From CANJXF01 sp043775015 (GTDB lineage: Bacteria; Verrucomicrobiota; Verrucomicrobiia; Limisphaerales; CANJXF01): DNA of 64,000 nt. The notes beneath the pieces were generated by a model. That model was not told where the DNA came from and did no database searches. It worked only from the letters and a program-made list of their open reading frames with translations. Positions 16,667 to 25,565 of this stretch are shown here, piece after piece; position 1 is the stretch's first letter; each line of letters begins with the position of its first letter. The stretch covers positions 1-64,000 of the forward strand of contig JAYVSV010000068.1 in the NCBI GenBank assembly GCA_043775015.1, written 5' to 3'. Made by a program: the position numbers and the translations under genes.

Positions 16667-17725
16667 GTGAACGAAGAAAATCCAGTCCAGCCATCGCCTG
16701 ATTTGCCCAAGCCGCATCGACGCCGCCCTCGTTACTCGGGGAAAAACCCGCGTCGTTTTGAGGAGAAATACAAGGAACACAATCCAGAACGTTATGCGGA
16801 AACCGTCGCCAAAGTTTTAGCTTCTGGAAAAACTCCCGCCGGAATGCATCGGCCCATCATGGTTTCGGAAATTCTCGAAGTGCTCGCGCCAAGACCGGGC
16901 GAAATCGCCGTCGATTGCACGTTGGGTTTTGGCGGACATGCCCAGGAGATTTTGGCGCGCATTCAACCTGGTGGAAAACTGATTGGGTTCGATGCGGATC
17001 CAATTGAACTTCCGCGCACTGAGGCGCGTCTTCGTGCGCTCGGTTTTGGTGAGAAGGTTTTTTCCGTGCAGCGCAGCAATTTTGCCGGACTCGCGCAAGC
17101 GCTGGGCGCAATGGGCATCTCGGGTGTTGATCTTATTCTCGCAGATCTCGGTCTCTCCTCGATGCAAATTGACGATCCATCGCGCGGCTTTTCCGTGAAG
17201 CAACATGGCCCACTCGATATGCGAATGAATCCGCAACGTGGACAGCCCGCGTCGGCATTTCTCGAACGCGTCAGCGCGGAAGCCCTCGCGACGTTGCTGG
17301 TCGAGAATGCCGATGAACCTCGCGCCGCTCTTCTCGCGCCGCTGCTCGCTGGAAAATTGTTTGCGACCACCAGCGCGTTGACGAAGGCGATTCGTTCCGC
17401 CTTGCCGCGCTTGCACAAGGACGAAGCTGACCTCACTGTCCGCCGGGTTTTTCAAGCGTTGCGTATCGCGGTGAACGATGAATTTTCAGCGCTCGAAACT
17501 TTTTTGCGTAATCTGCCGGGCTGTTTAAATCCAAACGGGCGCGTCGCGATCCTGACGTTTCATTCCGGCGAAGATCGGCGCGTGAAAAAATGTTTTCAGA
17601 TGGGACTGCAAACCGCTTTGTATTCCGAGATTTCGCACGATGTCCTTCGTCCGTCTCCCGAAGAAAGACACGCCAACTCTCGTTCCACCCCGGCAAAACT
17701 GCGATGGGCGCGAAAACAATTTTAA
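16667..17725 (+). CDS. rsmH: 16S rRNA (cytosine1402-N4)-methyltransferase
   Basis: RsmH methylates N4 of C1402 in 16S rRNA using S-adenosylmethionine. The 352-residue protein starts at GTG and has about 55 basic, proline-rich residues before the family start, HRPIMVSEILEVL. SAM-binding motifs follow: VDCTLGFGGHAQEIL, GFDADP, ADLGLSSMQIDDPSRGFS, then LDMRMN, RRVFQALRIAVNDE and AILTFHSGEDRRVK. The gene normally opens the dcw cell-division cluster, but here none of mraZ, ftsI or mur genes is adjacent. Its stop overlaps the stop of the convergent gene. Confidence 0.95.
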   Translation: MNEENPVQPSPDLPKPHRRRPRYSGKNPRRFEEKYKEHNPERYAETVAKVLASGKTPAGMHRPIMVSEILEVLAPRPGEIAVDCTLGFGGHAQEILARIQPGGKLIGFDADPIELPRTEARLRALGFGEKVFSVQRSNFAGLAQALGAMGISGVDLILADLGLSSMQIDDPSRGFSVKQHGPLDMRMNPQRGQPASAFLERVSAEALATLLVENADEPRAALLAPLLAGKLFATTSALTKAIRSALPRLHKDEADLTVRRVFQALRIAVNDEFSALETFLRNLPGCLNPNGRVAILTFHSGEDRRVKKCFQMGLQTALYSEISHDVLRPSPEERHANSRSTPAKLRWARKQF

Positions 17726-19110
17726 CGTTCAATTTCAGGCCAAACCGCGTCGCGACCGTCCCAGATTTCGTATTTTTTTGTGCCCAAAGGAGCAGTTGGT
17801 TTCGGATTGCCTCCATCGTCCACACCATCTTCTCCGACCGAATAAATTACGAAACTGGTTTCTGTGATCCGATACTTGATTGGCTTTTGATCCATTACAT
17901 CCCAAGGAAGTTTGGGCAAAAATTCGGGGATCAATTCAGACAACTCCTTTGGCAGCTTGCCTCTGCGCAGTTGATACCGCCACAGAGCAACAGACGCCAG
18001 AGCCATTTGCCGTTCCGTTTCGACGTGAGCAGCTTTCTGTGAAGCCCTACTAATTGTAGGAAGTGCGATCGCGGAAAGTAGGTGTAGATATTTTCGGTAA
18101 GACCTCATCGCCGCTTGGCGACGATCCTCTTCGTCCACCAACGAAAGTTTCACTTCCCGCCAAGGCTTGCCATGTTGAAGCAGTCTTACCTGCTCCAGGC
18201 TGTGTTGAGTCGACTTCAAATAGAAAAGTTCATCTTCCTTGTAAACAGCTTTTAAGCCCTTGAGCCAAACCGTTTCAGACTGCCCTATGTAATTTGTGAT
18301 CGTGCTGAGCGATTGGAAGGCTTCATTGCCTTGAATGCGATCACCAACCAAACCTTTCTCAAACGAACCCAGCAAATCAAGAGAACTAAGATCTGTTTGT
18401 GTTTGAAGGAGCTGTTCCTCCGTCCACTCCGGAGCTTGTAATGCCTCCCAAGTTGCAGAAACCGCCATTTCGGAAATAGCGACACGTATCATTTGGTTTA
18501 TAAAACCAAAGTCGTCCTTCTGCATTTGGGCCAGTTGGAAAAGAGTGTGAAGGTTTTCCAATGCATTGGAAGACTGATTCTGATGCAGCCCATCGAGTGT
18601 GGCTACCGCAAGCCATCGCGCGGCAGTCCGCCGCGCAACAAATGTTTTTGGAGGGTCGAATATATTAGTCCAAGCTCCCCGTGTATCGGGTTCCGGTGAA
18701 TTCAGCAGTTCGCGAATCGTTTGGAGAATTGACGCATTGTTTGTCAGGTCGCTATCGAGTTCCTCCCAGTCATTGGTTGTGCCATCGAAGTTCATTAAGT
18801 CTCCGCTCCATGTGGCTCGCGCATGTCCTGACTCTGCACAATTCATCATGCTGAGCTTCTCTGCGCTCCCGTTCCACTGAAGTTGGCTGACGGCGTTGGT
18901 TAGAGCGATCAGATTTGGATTCCCATTTGTGCAGATCGGCGGCGGTAGATCTCCAACGAGCAGCAATTCCCCTTTGGCTCTTAGTTCGGCTTTATAATCA
19001 TTGAGAGCGTTAGTTCCCGTGCGCCGATGTATCGCGACAGTCAGCGACAGAATAAAAACCGCAACAAGCGCGATAACTGCAATTGCGATTTTGGAGCGCG
19101 AGTAGGTCAC
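17722..19110 (-). CDS. Membrane-anchored protein, paralogue of 11708-12697
   Basis: A 462-residue protein with an N-terminal anchor (IAIAVIALVAVFILSLTVAI) and a large, mostly helical extracytoplasmic part. The C-terminal 70 residues (ALWRYQLRRGKLPKELSELI, LPKLPWD, YSVGEDGVDDGG) match the C-terminus of the protein at 11708-12697, so these are members of one Verrucomicrobia/Planctomycetes family of unknown function. The final DG-x-DDGG resembles type II pseudopilin tails, but no prepilin leader is seen. Convergent with rsmH (4-base overlap of the ends). Confidence 0.68.
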   Translation of the reverse strand: MTYSRSKIAIAVIALVAVFILSLTVAIHRRTGTNALNDYKAELRAKGELLLVGDLPPPICTNGNPNLIALTNAVSQLQWNGSAEKLSMMNCAESGHARATWSGDLMNFDGTTNDWEELDSDLTNNASILQTIRELLNSPEPDTRGAWTNIFDPPKTFVARRTAARWLAVATLDGLHQNQSSNALENLHTLFQLAQMQKDDFGFINQMIRVAISEMAVSATWEALQAPEWTEEQLLQTQTDLSSLDLLGSFEKGLVGDRIQGNEAFQSLSTITNYIGQSETVWLKGLKAVYKEDELFYLKSTQHSLEQVRLLQHGKPWREVKLSLVDEEDRRQAAMRSYRKYLHLLSAIALPTISRASQKAAHVETERQMALASVALWRYQLRRGKLPKELSELIPEFLPKLPWDVMDQKPIKYRITETSFVIYSVGEDGVDDGGNPKPTAPLGTKKYEIWDGRDAVWPEIER

Positions 19111-19144
19111 GGGTTTGTCAAAGCAGTTTATCGAAACGGATGAT

Positions 19145-20503
19145 TTATTTAGTCGCCAAATCTTTTGCTACATCCAGGCAGACCAATCGATCTTCGCTGC
19201 GGAGATAAAGCTTTTTGCTGGCAAGAACCGGCGCGGCCCAAGTTGGATAATGCAATTGCGGAACCTGCCAGCGGGAAAGCTCTTCATCCTTCTTGGAATT
19301 TAATTTGTAAAGCGCAAGCAGACCACCTTCGCCCAGCACGATGAGTTTGCCATCCGCTAAAATGCAGGAGCCGCGCCCGAAATTATTCGGCTGCGGTGTG
19401 CTGTGCGCCTGCCAATGTTCGTCACGATCCCAGGCCGTTTTGCCGCTTTGCCATTCCACGCAGCGAAAGCGCGCGTCGGGTTCATTGCGACCACTGAACG
19501 CGTAGAGAAAACCGTCTCGGATAATTGGCGTTGTGAAATGAATTTCCAAAACCAGGTTGCGCCAAATCTCTTCGAATTTTTGATTCTCCGGTTTGACCTT
19601 CAATAGAACGGAACCGGATTTGTAATAAGCGCTGGAAATGAAAACCTGGTTGCTGACCACGACGGGATTCGCCGCGTTGACCGATTCATCCACGCGCGCG
19701 CGAAACCAAAAACTGTCGAACACGTTTCCGGTTTTTGGATCGAGCGAGACCAAGCCCTGTCGCATGAGACAAAAAACCATACGCTTTCCGTTCACGGTGG
19801 CGAGAACGGGCGATGCGTAGCTGGCCTGTTTTTCAAAGCGCCGCCACTCCACTTTTCTTTCGCCGGGCCAGCCAGTCATCGGTATGCCGGTCCAATTTTT
19901 TTCACCGACACTTTCCCAAATCGTTTTGCCCGTTTTCGCGTCAAGCCCGACGACGCCGGAGTTCGGCTGTCCGCCAATCATCACGATCAATAAATTTTCT
20001 TCGAGCACCGGGGTGCTGCCGACGCCGAAAAACGCTTCGGGAATTTCCCATTCCTTCGAGGTGTTTCGTTGCCAGACGAGTTTGCCGGTTTTTAAATCAA
20101 GGCAGGTCAAAACTCCTTCCGCGCCGAACGTGTAACAAAAATTCTCATTGAGTAAAGGCGTGCAGCGCGGTCCGTTGTTGTAGCCGTAGGGATCTTGAAA
20201 ACTGCTTGGGTAGGCGTAGCGCCAGATCGCAGTTCCTTTGATGGCATCAAAGGCTTCAACGATTTCTTCGTTCCCGAGGCGATGAAACAAAACCAGTTTT
20301 TCCCCGCGAATCGACGGCGCACTGTAGCCAGTTCCGATCTTTTTTTCCCAAACAAGCGGCGGGCCGTTGGTCGGAAATTTCTCCATCAAACCGGTTTCTG
20401 CGGAAACACCGTTTCGAGTAGGACCGAGGAACTGCGGCCAATCGTCAGCAAACGAAGCCGTCGCGAAGAGGAAAGCAAACCAGCAAATAAAAATTCGATT
20501 CAT
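19145..20503 (-). CDS. Secreted PQQ-type beta-propeller protein
   Basis: About 452 residues from the ATG at 20503, directly before a signal peptide (MNRIFICWFAFLFATASFA); a further upstream ATG (20620) adds 39 non-signal residues and is rejected. The mature part is a PQQ-like/BamB-like beta-propeller: DWPQFLGPTRNGVS, then repeats such as LTCLDLKTGKLVWQ, VVGLDAKTGKTIWES and LVSLDPKTGNVFD. In PVC bacteria such stand-alone propellers are exported and abundant; enzymatic or scaffold roles are unproven. No quinone-binding signature beyond the repeats is visible. Confidence 0.86.
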   Translation of the reverse strand: MNRIFICWFAFLFATASFADDWPQFLGPTRNGVSAETGLMEKFPTNGPPLVWEKKIGTGYSAPSIRGEKLVLFHRLGNEEIVEAFDAIKGTAIWRYAYPSSFQDPYGYNNGPRCTPLLNENFCYTFGAEGVLTCLDLKTGKLVWQRNTSKEWEIPEAFFGVGSTPVLEENLLIVMIGGQPNSGVVGLDAKTGKTIWESVGEKNWTGIPMTGWPGERKVEWRRFEKQASYASPVLATVNGKRMVFCLMRQGLVSLDPKTGNVFDSFWFRARVDESVNAANPVVVSNQVFISSAYYKSGSVLLKVKPENQKFEEIWRNLVLEIHFTTPIIRDGFLYAFSGRNEPDARFRCVEWQSGKTAWDRDEHWQAHSTPQPNNFGRGSCILADGKLIVLGEGGLLALYKLNSKKDEELSRWQVPQLHYPTWAAPVLASKKLYLRSEDRLVCLDVAKDLATK

Positions 20504-20750
20504 GGGCGGGGGAAGGATTGCCCCAGAAATGAAAGTCGGACAGAAAAAAGTTTTCGAAAATGGGTTATTTTTAAGCCGTTGGCAAATGCGATGGGTGCGC
20601 GGCCAATTTTCAAAAATCAAATCAGGGGAGCTTCACGATCAGCCACGATGTTTCGCTCAAGTACACATCTGTCATTACTTCTTGGGTTGGCATAAATAAT
20701 TGAAGACTGGTTTTTAAAAAGGCATTCAGTATGGTCATCAAAACTAACCC

Positions 20751-21752
20751 ATGAACACTGAAGAAAAAATCCATTCGCTTCGACAAAGCTATGAAGCAGT
20801 TCGCGCCGAGATCGGCAAAGTTATTGTCGGCCATGACGCGATCGTCGAGGGAACGTTGATCGCCATTTTTGGCGGTGGCCATGTTCTGCTGGAAGGCGTG
20901 CCTGGCCTCGGCAAGACGTTGCTCGTGCGGACGCTGAGCGAAGTGCTCGACATGAGTTTCAATCGGATTCAATTCACGCCCGACCTCATGCCTGCGGACA
21001 TTCTCGGCACGAACATTGTCATGGAAACACCCGGTGGAAAACGCGAATTTGTTTTTCAACGCGGCCCAATTTTTGCGCACTTGCTTCTCGCGGACGAAAT
21101 CAATCGTGCCACGCCGAAAACGCAATCGGCCATGCTCGAAGCGATGCAGGAAAAAAGCGTCACCGCTGGCGGCGAGATTCGCAAATTGGGTGAGCCCTTT
21201 TTCGTTCTCGCCACGCAAAATCCCATTGACCAGGAAGGGACTTATCCTTTGCCCGAGGCGCAACTCGACCGTTTCTTTTTCAAGCTGGTGGTTGGTTATC
21301 CCAACGCGGCGGAATTAACGGAAGTCCTCACCCGCACCACCGAAGGAACCAAAGCGCAAATCAATCGCGTGCTCACCAAGGAACAAATTTTGGAATTGCA
21401 GGCGCTCGTTCGGCAGGTGCCGGTGGCGTCGCATGTGAAAGATTACGCCGTCCGATTGGTGCTGGCCACGCATCCGAAAAGTGAAACGGCGGCGCCGATT
21501 AGTAATCAATATCTTCGCTTCGGCAGCAGTCCGCGCGGCGGGCAAACGCTGATTCTCGGCGCGAAAGTTCGCGCTCTCACGCACGGACGTTTCAATGTCA
21601 GCTTTGAAGACATTCAAGCCGTCGCCACCGCGGCGTTGCGCCATCGTTTGATTCTAAATTTCGAAGCCGAAGCGGAAGGGGTCACCACCGATTTAATCAT
21701 TGAGCAAATTTTGAAAGATGTGCCGAAGGATGCGATGGCGGTCAAAGTGTAA
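20751..21752 (+). CDS. MoxR-family AAA+ ATPase
   Basis: A 333-residue AAA+ ATPase of the MoxR group. It has Walker A GVPGLGKT (about residues 49-56), Walker B LLLADEINR (about 110-118), the sensor LATQNPIDQEGTYPLPEAQL and DRFFFKL, with the MoxR winged C-terminal segment SPRGGQTLILGAKVRALTHG. MoxR proteins act as chaperones, usually paired with DUF58 and VWA (Bat) proteins. No such partners follow; the next gene is an exported DUF5722-like protein 49 bases downstream. Confidence 0.92.
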   Translation: MNTEEKIHSLRQSYEAVRAEIGKVIVGHDAIVEGTLIAIFGGGHVLLEGVPGLGKTLLVRTLSEVLDMSFNRIQFTPDLMPADILGTNIVMETPGGKREFVFQRGPIFAHLLLADEINRATPKTQSAMLEAMQEKSVTAGGEIRKLGEPFFVLATQNPIDQEGTYPLPEAQLDRFFFKLVVGYPNAAELTEVLTRTTEGTKAQINRVLTKEQILELQALVRQVPVASHVKDYAVRLVLATHPKSETAAPISNQYLRFGSSPRGGQTLILGAKVRALTHGRFNVSFEDIQAVATAALRHRLILNFEAEAEGVTTDLIIEQILKDVPKDAMAVKV

Positions 21753-21801
21753 AATTTCAATTGGGCTGAATAATTTAAGTTTCCGATCTTCTGATTTATC
21801 G

Positions 21802-23160
21802 ATGCACCACGCGCTTCGTTGTCTTCTTTTTATTTTGCTTTCCCTTTGTTTTGTTTACGAAGCGAAATGTAAACCGCCCGCCAAAATTATTCCAACCAAA
21901 CCAAAAGAAGAAAATATTTTCCAAAACCGCGATCCGTATCCGCGTCTCAAGAGCAAGAAGGGCCTTCAAGTCCAGATGGTGGACGATGCCATCGCGCTCG
22001 GGGTCAAGCACGCTGCCCTCAATTTCAACCTCGGCCAAATGGTGGCGCTCGAAGCATCGACAAACGATTTTTCGTGGCAGGCCGATGGGCGAATATTTTA
22101 TTTCCGCCGCAGCTATATCGAAGGATTGGATGCGACGGTGAAAACGCTTTCGGATTTCGGCGCGACCGTGAGTTTGATTTTGTTGAACTACGAAGGCGCG
22201 GACACCAACTTAAATAAGATTCTGCTCCATCCGGGTTACGATAAATCGTGTCCGAATCATCTCAGCGCTTTCAACACCGTCACGCCCGAGGGCTTCGCCT
22301 GGTTCAAAGCTGCCATGGAATTTCTGGCCGCTCGTTATTCGGCCAAAGGTTATCCGCATGGAAGAGTGGTCAATTACATTGTCGGCAACGAAGTGAATTC
22401 GCATTGGTATTGGGCGAACATGGGGCACGTCTCGACGGAGCAATTCGCGGACGATTACCTTCGCACGGTGCGGGTTTGCCACACGGCAGTGCGGAAATTT
22501 TCTTCCAGCGCCCGGGTTTTTATTTCGCTCGAACACCATTGGAACATTCGCTACGCCGGGTGTGATGAGACGCAAGGATTTGCGGGTCGCCCGTTTGTAA
22601 ATTATTTCAACCGGATGGCGAAAGCGGGCGGCGATTTCGATTGGCACATCGCGTTTCATCCTTATCCGGAAAATCTTTTTCACGCGAAAACGTGGAACGA
22701 CAAGAGCGCGACGTTTTCCGACGACTCACCGCGAATCACTTTCAAAAACCTGGAGATGCTTCCGCGTTATTTGCATCAGCGCGAGTTGCTCTTTCACGGT
22801 GAGCCGCGCCGGATTATTTTGTCGGAACAAGGATTTCATTCCGACGCCACGTCGGAAGGTGAATTGACGCAAGCCGCGGCCTATTGTTACGCCTACCGAA
22901 AAGCGGCGAGTCTCGATGGCATCGATGCCTTCATCTTGCATCGGCATGTGGATCACCCGCACGAAGGGGGGCTGAATTTGGGTCTCTGGCGGCGCGATGT
23001 TTCCAAGCCCGGCAGCGCAGAACCGTTCGAAAAAAAACTGATTTACGACGTGTTCCGCGCGGCGGATACGAAGGAGTGGCAAAAGGCGTTCGAATTTGCT
23101 TTGCCCATCATCGGCATCAAGTCGTGGAAAGAAATTGAAACCAGCCGCGTCGGAAAATAG
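21802..23160 (+). CDS. DUF5722-like secreted glycoside-hydrolase-type protein
   Basis: About 452 residues from the ATG at 21802, which gives a signal peptide (HALRCLLFILLSLCFVYEA). The rest looks like a (beta/alpha)8-barrel glycoside hydrolase: VNYIVGNEVNSHWYW (N-E pair like the acid/base motif of clan A hydrolases), VFISLEHHWN, DWHIAFHPYPENLF and RRIILSEQGFHSD (a second conserved glutamate that could be the nucleophile). The DUF5722 assignment is from memory of this pattern and needs a profile search. The sulfatase gene starts 10 bases after its stop, so the pair probably acts on one sulfated substrate. Confidence 0.75.
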   Translation: MHHALRCLLFILLSLCFVYEAKCKPPAKIIPTKPKEENIFQNRDPYPRLKSKKGLQVQMVDDAIALGVKHAALNFNLGQMVALEASTNDFSWQADGRIFYFRRSYIEGLDATVKTLSDFGATVSLILLNYEGADTNLNKILLHPGYDKSCPNHLSAFNTVTPEGFAWFKAAMEFLAARYSAKGYPHGRVVNYIVGNEVNSHWYWANMGHVSTEQFADDYLRTVRVCHTAVRKFSSSARVFISLEHHWNIRYAGCDETQGFAGRPFVNYFNRMAKAGGDFDWHIAFHPYPENLFHAKTWNDKSATFSDDSPRITFKNLEMLPRYLHQRELLFHGEPRRIILSEQGFHSDATSEGELTQAAAYCYAYRKAASLDGIDAFILHRHVDHPHEGGLNLGLWRRDVSKPGSAEPFEKKLIYDVFRAADTKEWQKAFEFALPIIGIKSWKEIETSRVGK

Positions 23161-23169
23161 AGTTCAATC

Positions 23170-24612
23170 ATGCTTTCCTCGGTTCTAAATTTTTTGCCCG
23201 CTCTAATCAAAATCACTCTTTGCCTCCTCTTCCTTCTCACTGCGATTCCGGAAATTCGTGGAGAAACCGGGGAATCGCAGCCGAATATTTTGGTGATCCT
23301 CGCCGATCAATGGCGGGCCGATGCATTTGGTTTTGCCGGCAATCCCGATGTCAAAACCCCGAACTTGGATGCGTTCCTACGTGGGAGCGTGTATTTCAAA
23401 AACGCGGTGGTCAGCGTCCCGGTTTGTTGTCCAACCCGCGCTTCTTTGCTGACGGGGCAACGCGCTTTGACGCACGGAGTTTTTATGAACGACGTGCCGT
23501 TGTCTCAGGACGCCACGAGCCTTGGTAAAGCTTTAAAAAAATCGGGCTACGACACGGCGTATGTGGGCAAATGGCACTTGAACGGGAACGGGCGCGCCAA
23601 CTTTATTCCGCGAGAACGTCGGCAAGGATTCGATTACTGGAAAGTTCTCGAATGCACGCACGACTACAACAATTCGTTTTATTACGGTGATACGCCTGAA
23701 AAGTTGAAGTGGGAAGGTTACGACGCGATCGCCCAGACTCGCGACGCGCAAAATTTTATTCGCGGTCACGCCGCCAGTAAAAAACCCTTTGTATTTATGC
23801 TGGCCTGGGGACCTCCGCACGATCCTTACTTTTCCGCTCCAGAAAAATATCGTGCGAAGTATGATGCGGCTAAGTTGACGCTGCGCGGAAACGTTCCGCC
23901 TGAACTCGCCGACGAAACACGCCGCATTCTTGCCGGTTATTACGCCCACTGCACAGCGCTCGACGATTGTGTCGGCAATTTGCTTCAGACGTTGCGCGAA
24001 ACCGGGTTGAGCGAAAACACGATTGTTGTCTTTACGGCAGATCACGGAGACATGCTCGGTTCGCATGGGTTTTCCAAAAAACAAAAGCCGTGGGATGAAT
24101 CGATTCGTGTTCCGCTGATGTATCGCTGGCCGGATGGTTTGAAGCATCCGCGTCAAGTCGATCAGGTCATCAACTCGGAAGATTTCATGCCGACGCTCCT
24201 GGGATTATGCGGCATCAAGACGCCGAAAACGGTGGAGGGAAAAGATTTCAGCAGCTACCTGCGCGGGAAGAAAACGGCTTCCGAAGATGCAGCACTGATT
24301 TCCTGCGTAGCGCCGTTTGGGGAATGGGAGCGTCGTCACGGAGGCAAAGAATATCGCGGAATCCGCACGGATCGTCATACCTACGTTCGCGATCTGAATG
24401 GCCCGTGGTTGCTTTTCGATAACCAAACCGATCCGTTGCAACAAACCAATCTGGTGAACAAAACTGGCTCCGAAAAATTGCAAGCCAGGCTGGATGGAAT
24501 CTTAAAAAGCAAATTGCGCGACGCTCGGGATGAATTTTTCTCCGGCGAAGTTTACCTGAAAAAATGGGGTTACCGCACCGATGCCAATGGCACGATCCCT
24601 TACGCGAACTAG
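23170..24612 (+). CDS. Exported sulfatase (type I, Cys-type)
   Basis: A 480-residue sulfatase with a hydrophobic N-terminal signal, then NILVILADQWRADAFG (metal-binding DQ region) and the sulfatase signature C86-C87-P-T-R90-A-S-L-L-T-G. Cys86 should be converted to formylglycine by a maturase. Other landmarks are GKWHLNG, DHGDMLGSHGFSKK and KPWDESIRVPL. The substrate is not predictable; pairing with the DUF5722-like protein suggests a sulfated polysaccharide. The window's SUMF protein (9889-11439) lacks the catalytic cysteines, so the true formylglycine-generating enzyme must lie elsewhere. Confidence 0.93.
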   Translation: MLSSVLNFLPALIKITLCLLFLLTAIPEIRGETGESQPNILVILADQWRADAFGFAGNPDVKTPNLDAFLRGSVYFKNAVVSVPVCCPTRASLLTGQRALTHGVFMNDVPLSQDATSLGKALKKSGYDTAYVGKWHLNGNGRANFIPRERRQGFDYWKVLECTHDYNNSFYYGDTPEKLKWEGYDAIAQTRDAQNFIRGHAASKKPFVFMLAWGPPHDPYFSAPEKYRAKYDAAKLTLRGNVPPELADETRRILAGYYAHCTALDDCVGNLLQTLRETGLSENTIVVFTADHGDMLGSHGFSKKQKPWDESIRVPLMYRWPDGLKHPRQVDQVINSEDFMPTLLGLCGIKTPKTVEGKDFSSYLRGKKTASEDAALISCVAPFGEWERRHGGKEYRGIRTDRHTYVRDLNGPWLLFDNQTDPLQQTNLVNKTGSEKLQARLDGILKSKLRDARDEFFSGEVYLKKWGYRTDANGTIPYAN

Positions 24613-24709
24613 CACGGCAGGAACGCACTGGATTGCGACCGGTTTGCCATGAAAAATCTGATTTGCAGCTTGCTTTTTGCGGCTCCGTTCGGAAGATTCC
24701 AGCCCATTT

Positions 24710-25474
24710 ATGCAATCTGAATCAACTGCTGGCTCTTGGGATTTGAACACTTTTTTGGAGTGGCTTTACGTCAACCGAATGCGGGTTGGTGTGACGTCGG
24801 TCGTTGTCGGACTAGTCTTCGCAGCCACTGCGCTTTTCACATGGAAGAAAACGCAGGATGAAGTAAAAGCCAACGCGGAGTTGTTTGCGCTGCCTTCGTT
24901 GGTCGGAGCAAATGCGAAGTCGGCTCCGGCGCGCGTGGAAGATTATCAAAAAATTGGCCGGGATTTTCCAGACACACGAGCGGCGGAACGGGCTGACTTG
25001 TTAGCCGCTGGAATTTTATTCACCGACGGCAAGTATGCCGAGTCGCAAAAAGCATTTGCAAAATTTTTGGAGCATCGTGAGTTGAGCCCGCTCCAGGCCC
25101 AGGCGGCCATTGGCGTTGCGGCCTCGCTCGAAGCACAGGGAAAGACCTCTGAAGCGATCACCAAATATCAGGAGCTGATCTCGAAGTATCCCGGGCAGAA
25201 CATAGTTCCACCGGCGAAGCTCACTCTGGCCCGGCTTTACGAGGGACAAAATAAACCGGAAGAGGCGTTGAAACTTTATGCTGATTTGACGCGCACGCCG
25301 AATCCTTACGACCCGTGGAGCGCCGAAGCCGGAGAGCGCCGCGAATTGTTGCTTCAGAAATTTCCCAACCTGAAACCCGTCGCGCCAGTCATGCCAGCCC
25401 CAACTGCGCAACTGATTGCTCCGACTGCACCGCAGGCCACGATTTCAAATAGTCCGACACCAGCGAAGAAGTAG
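24710..25474 (+). CDS. Membrane-anchored TPR protein (YfgM-like)
   Basis: About 254 residues from the ATG at 24710; an earlier ATG at 24677 adds 11 residues. A single transmembrane segment (VGVTSVVVGLVFAATALFTW, about residues 27-46) is followed by helical repeats that look like tetratricopeptides (ERADLLAAGILFTDGKYAES, AAIGVAASLEAQGKTSEAI, LTLARLYEGQNKPEEALKLY) and a Pro/Ala-rich tail. The topology matches YfgM/TPR_21-type proteins, which assist envelope protein biogenesis. No other secretion gene is adjacent, so the role is inferred from architecture only. Confidence 0.75.
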   Translation: MQSESTAGSWDLNTFLEWLYVNRMRVGVTSVVVGLVFAATALFTWKKTQDEVKANAELFALPSLVGANAKSAPARVEDYQKIGRDFPDTRAAERADLLAAGILFTDGKYAESQKAFAKFLEHRELSPLQAQAAIGVAASLEAQGKTSEAITKYQELISKYPGQNIVPPAKLTLARLYEGQNKPEEALKLYADLTRTPNPYDPWSAEAGERRELLLQKFPNLKPVAPVMPAPTAQLIAPTAPQATISNSPTPAKK

Positions 25475-25565
25475 TTCGAAATGTTTTGGGTGTTGTTCGT
25501 TGGCGAAAAGGAGCGAGCAACGCAGTCCAAATCTCGACTTCAAATGCGCGCAATTTAATCCGAAA

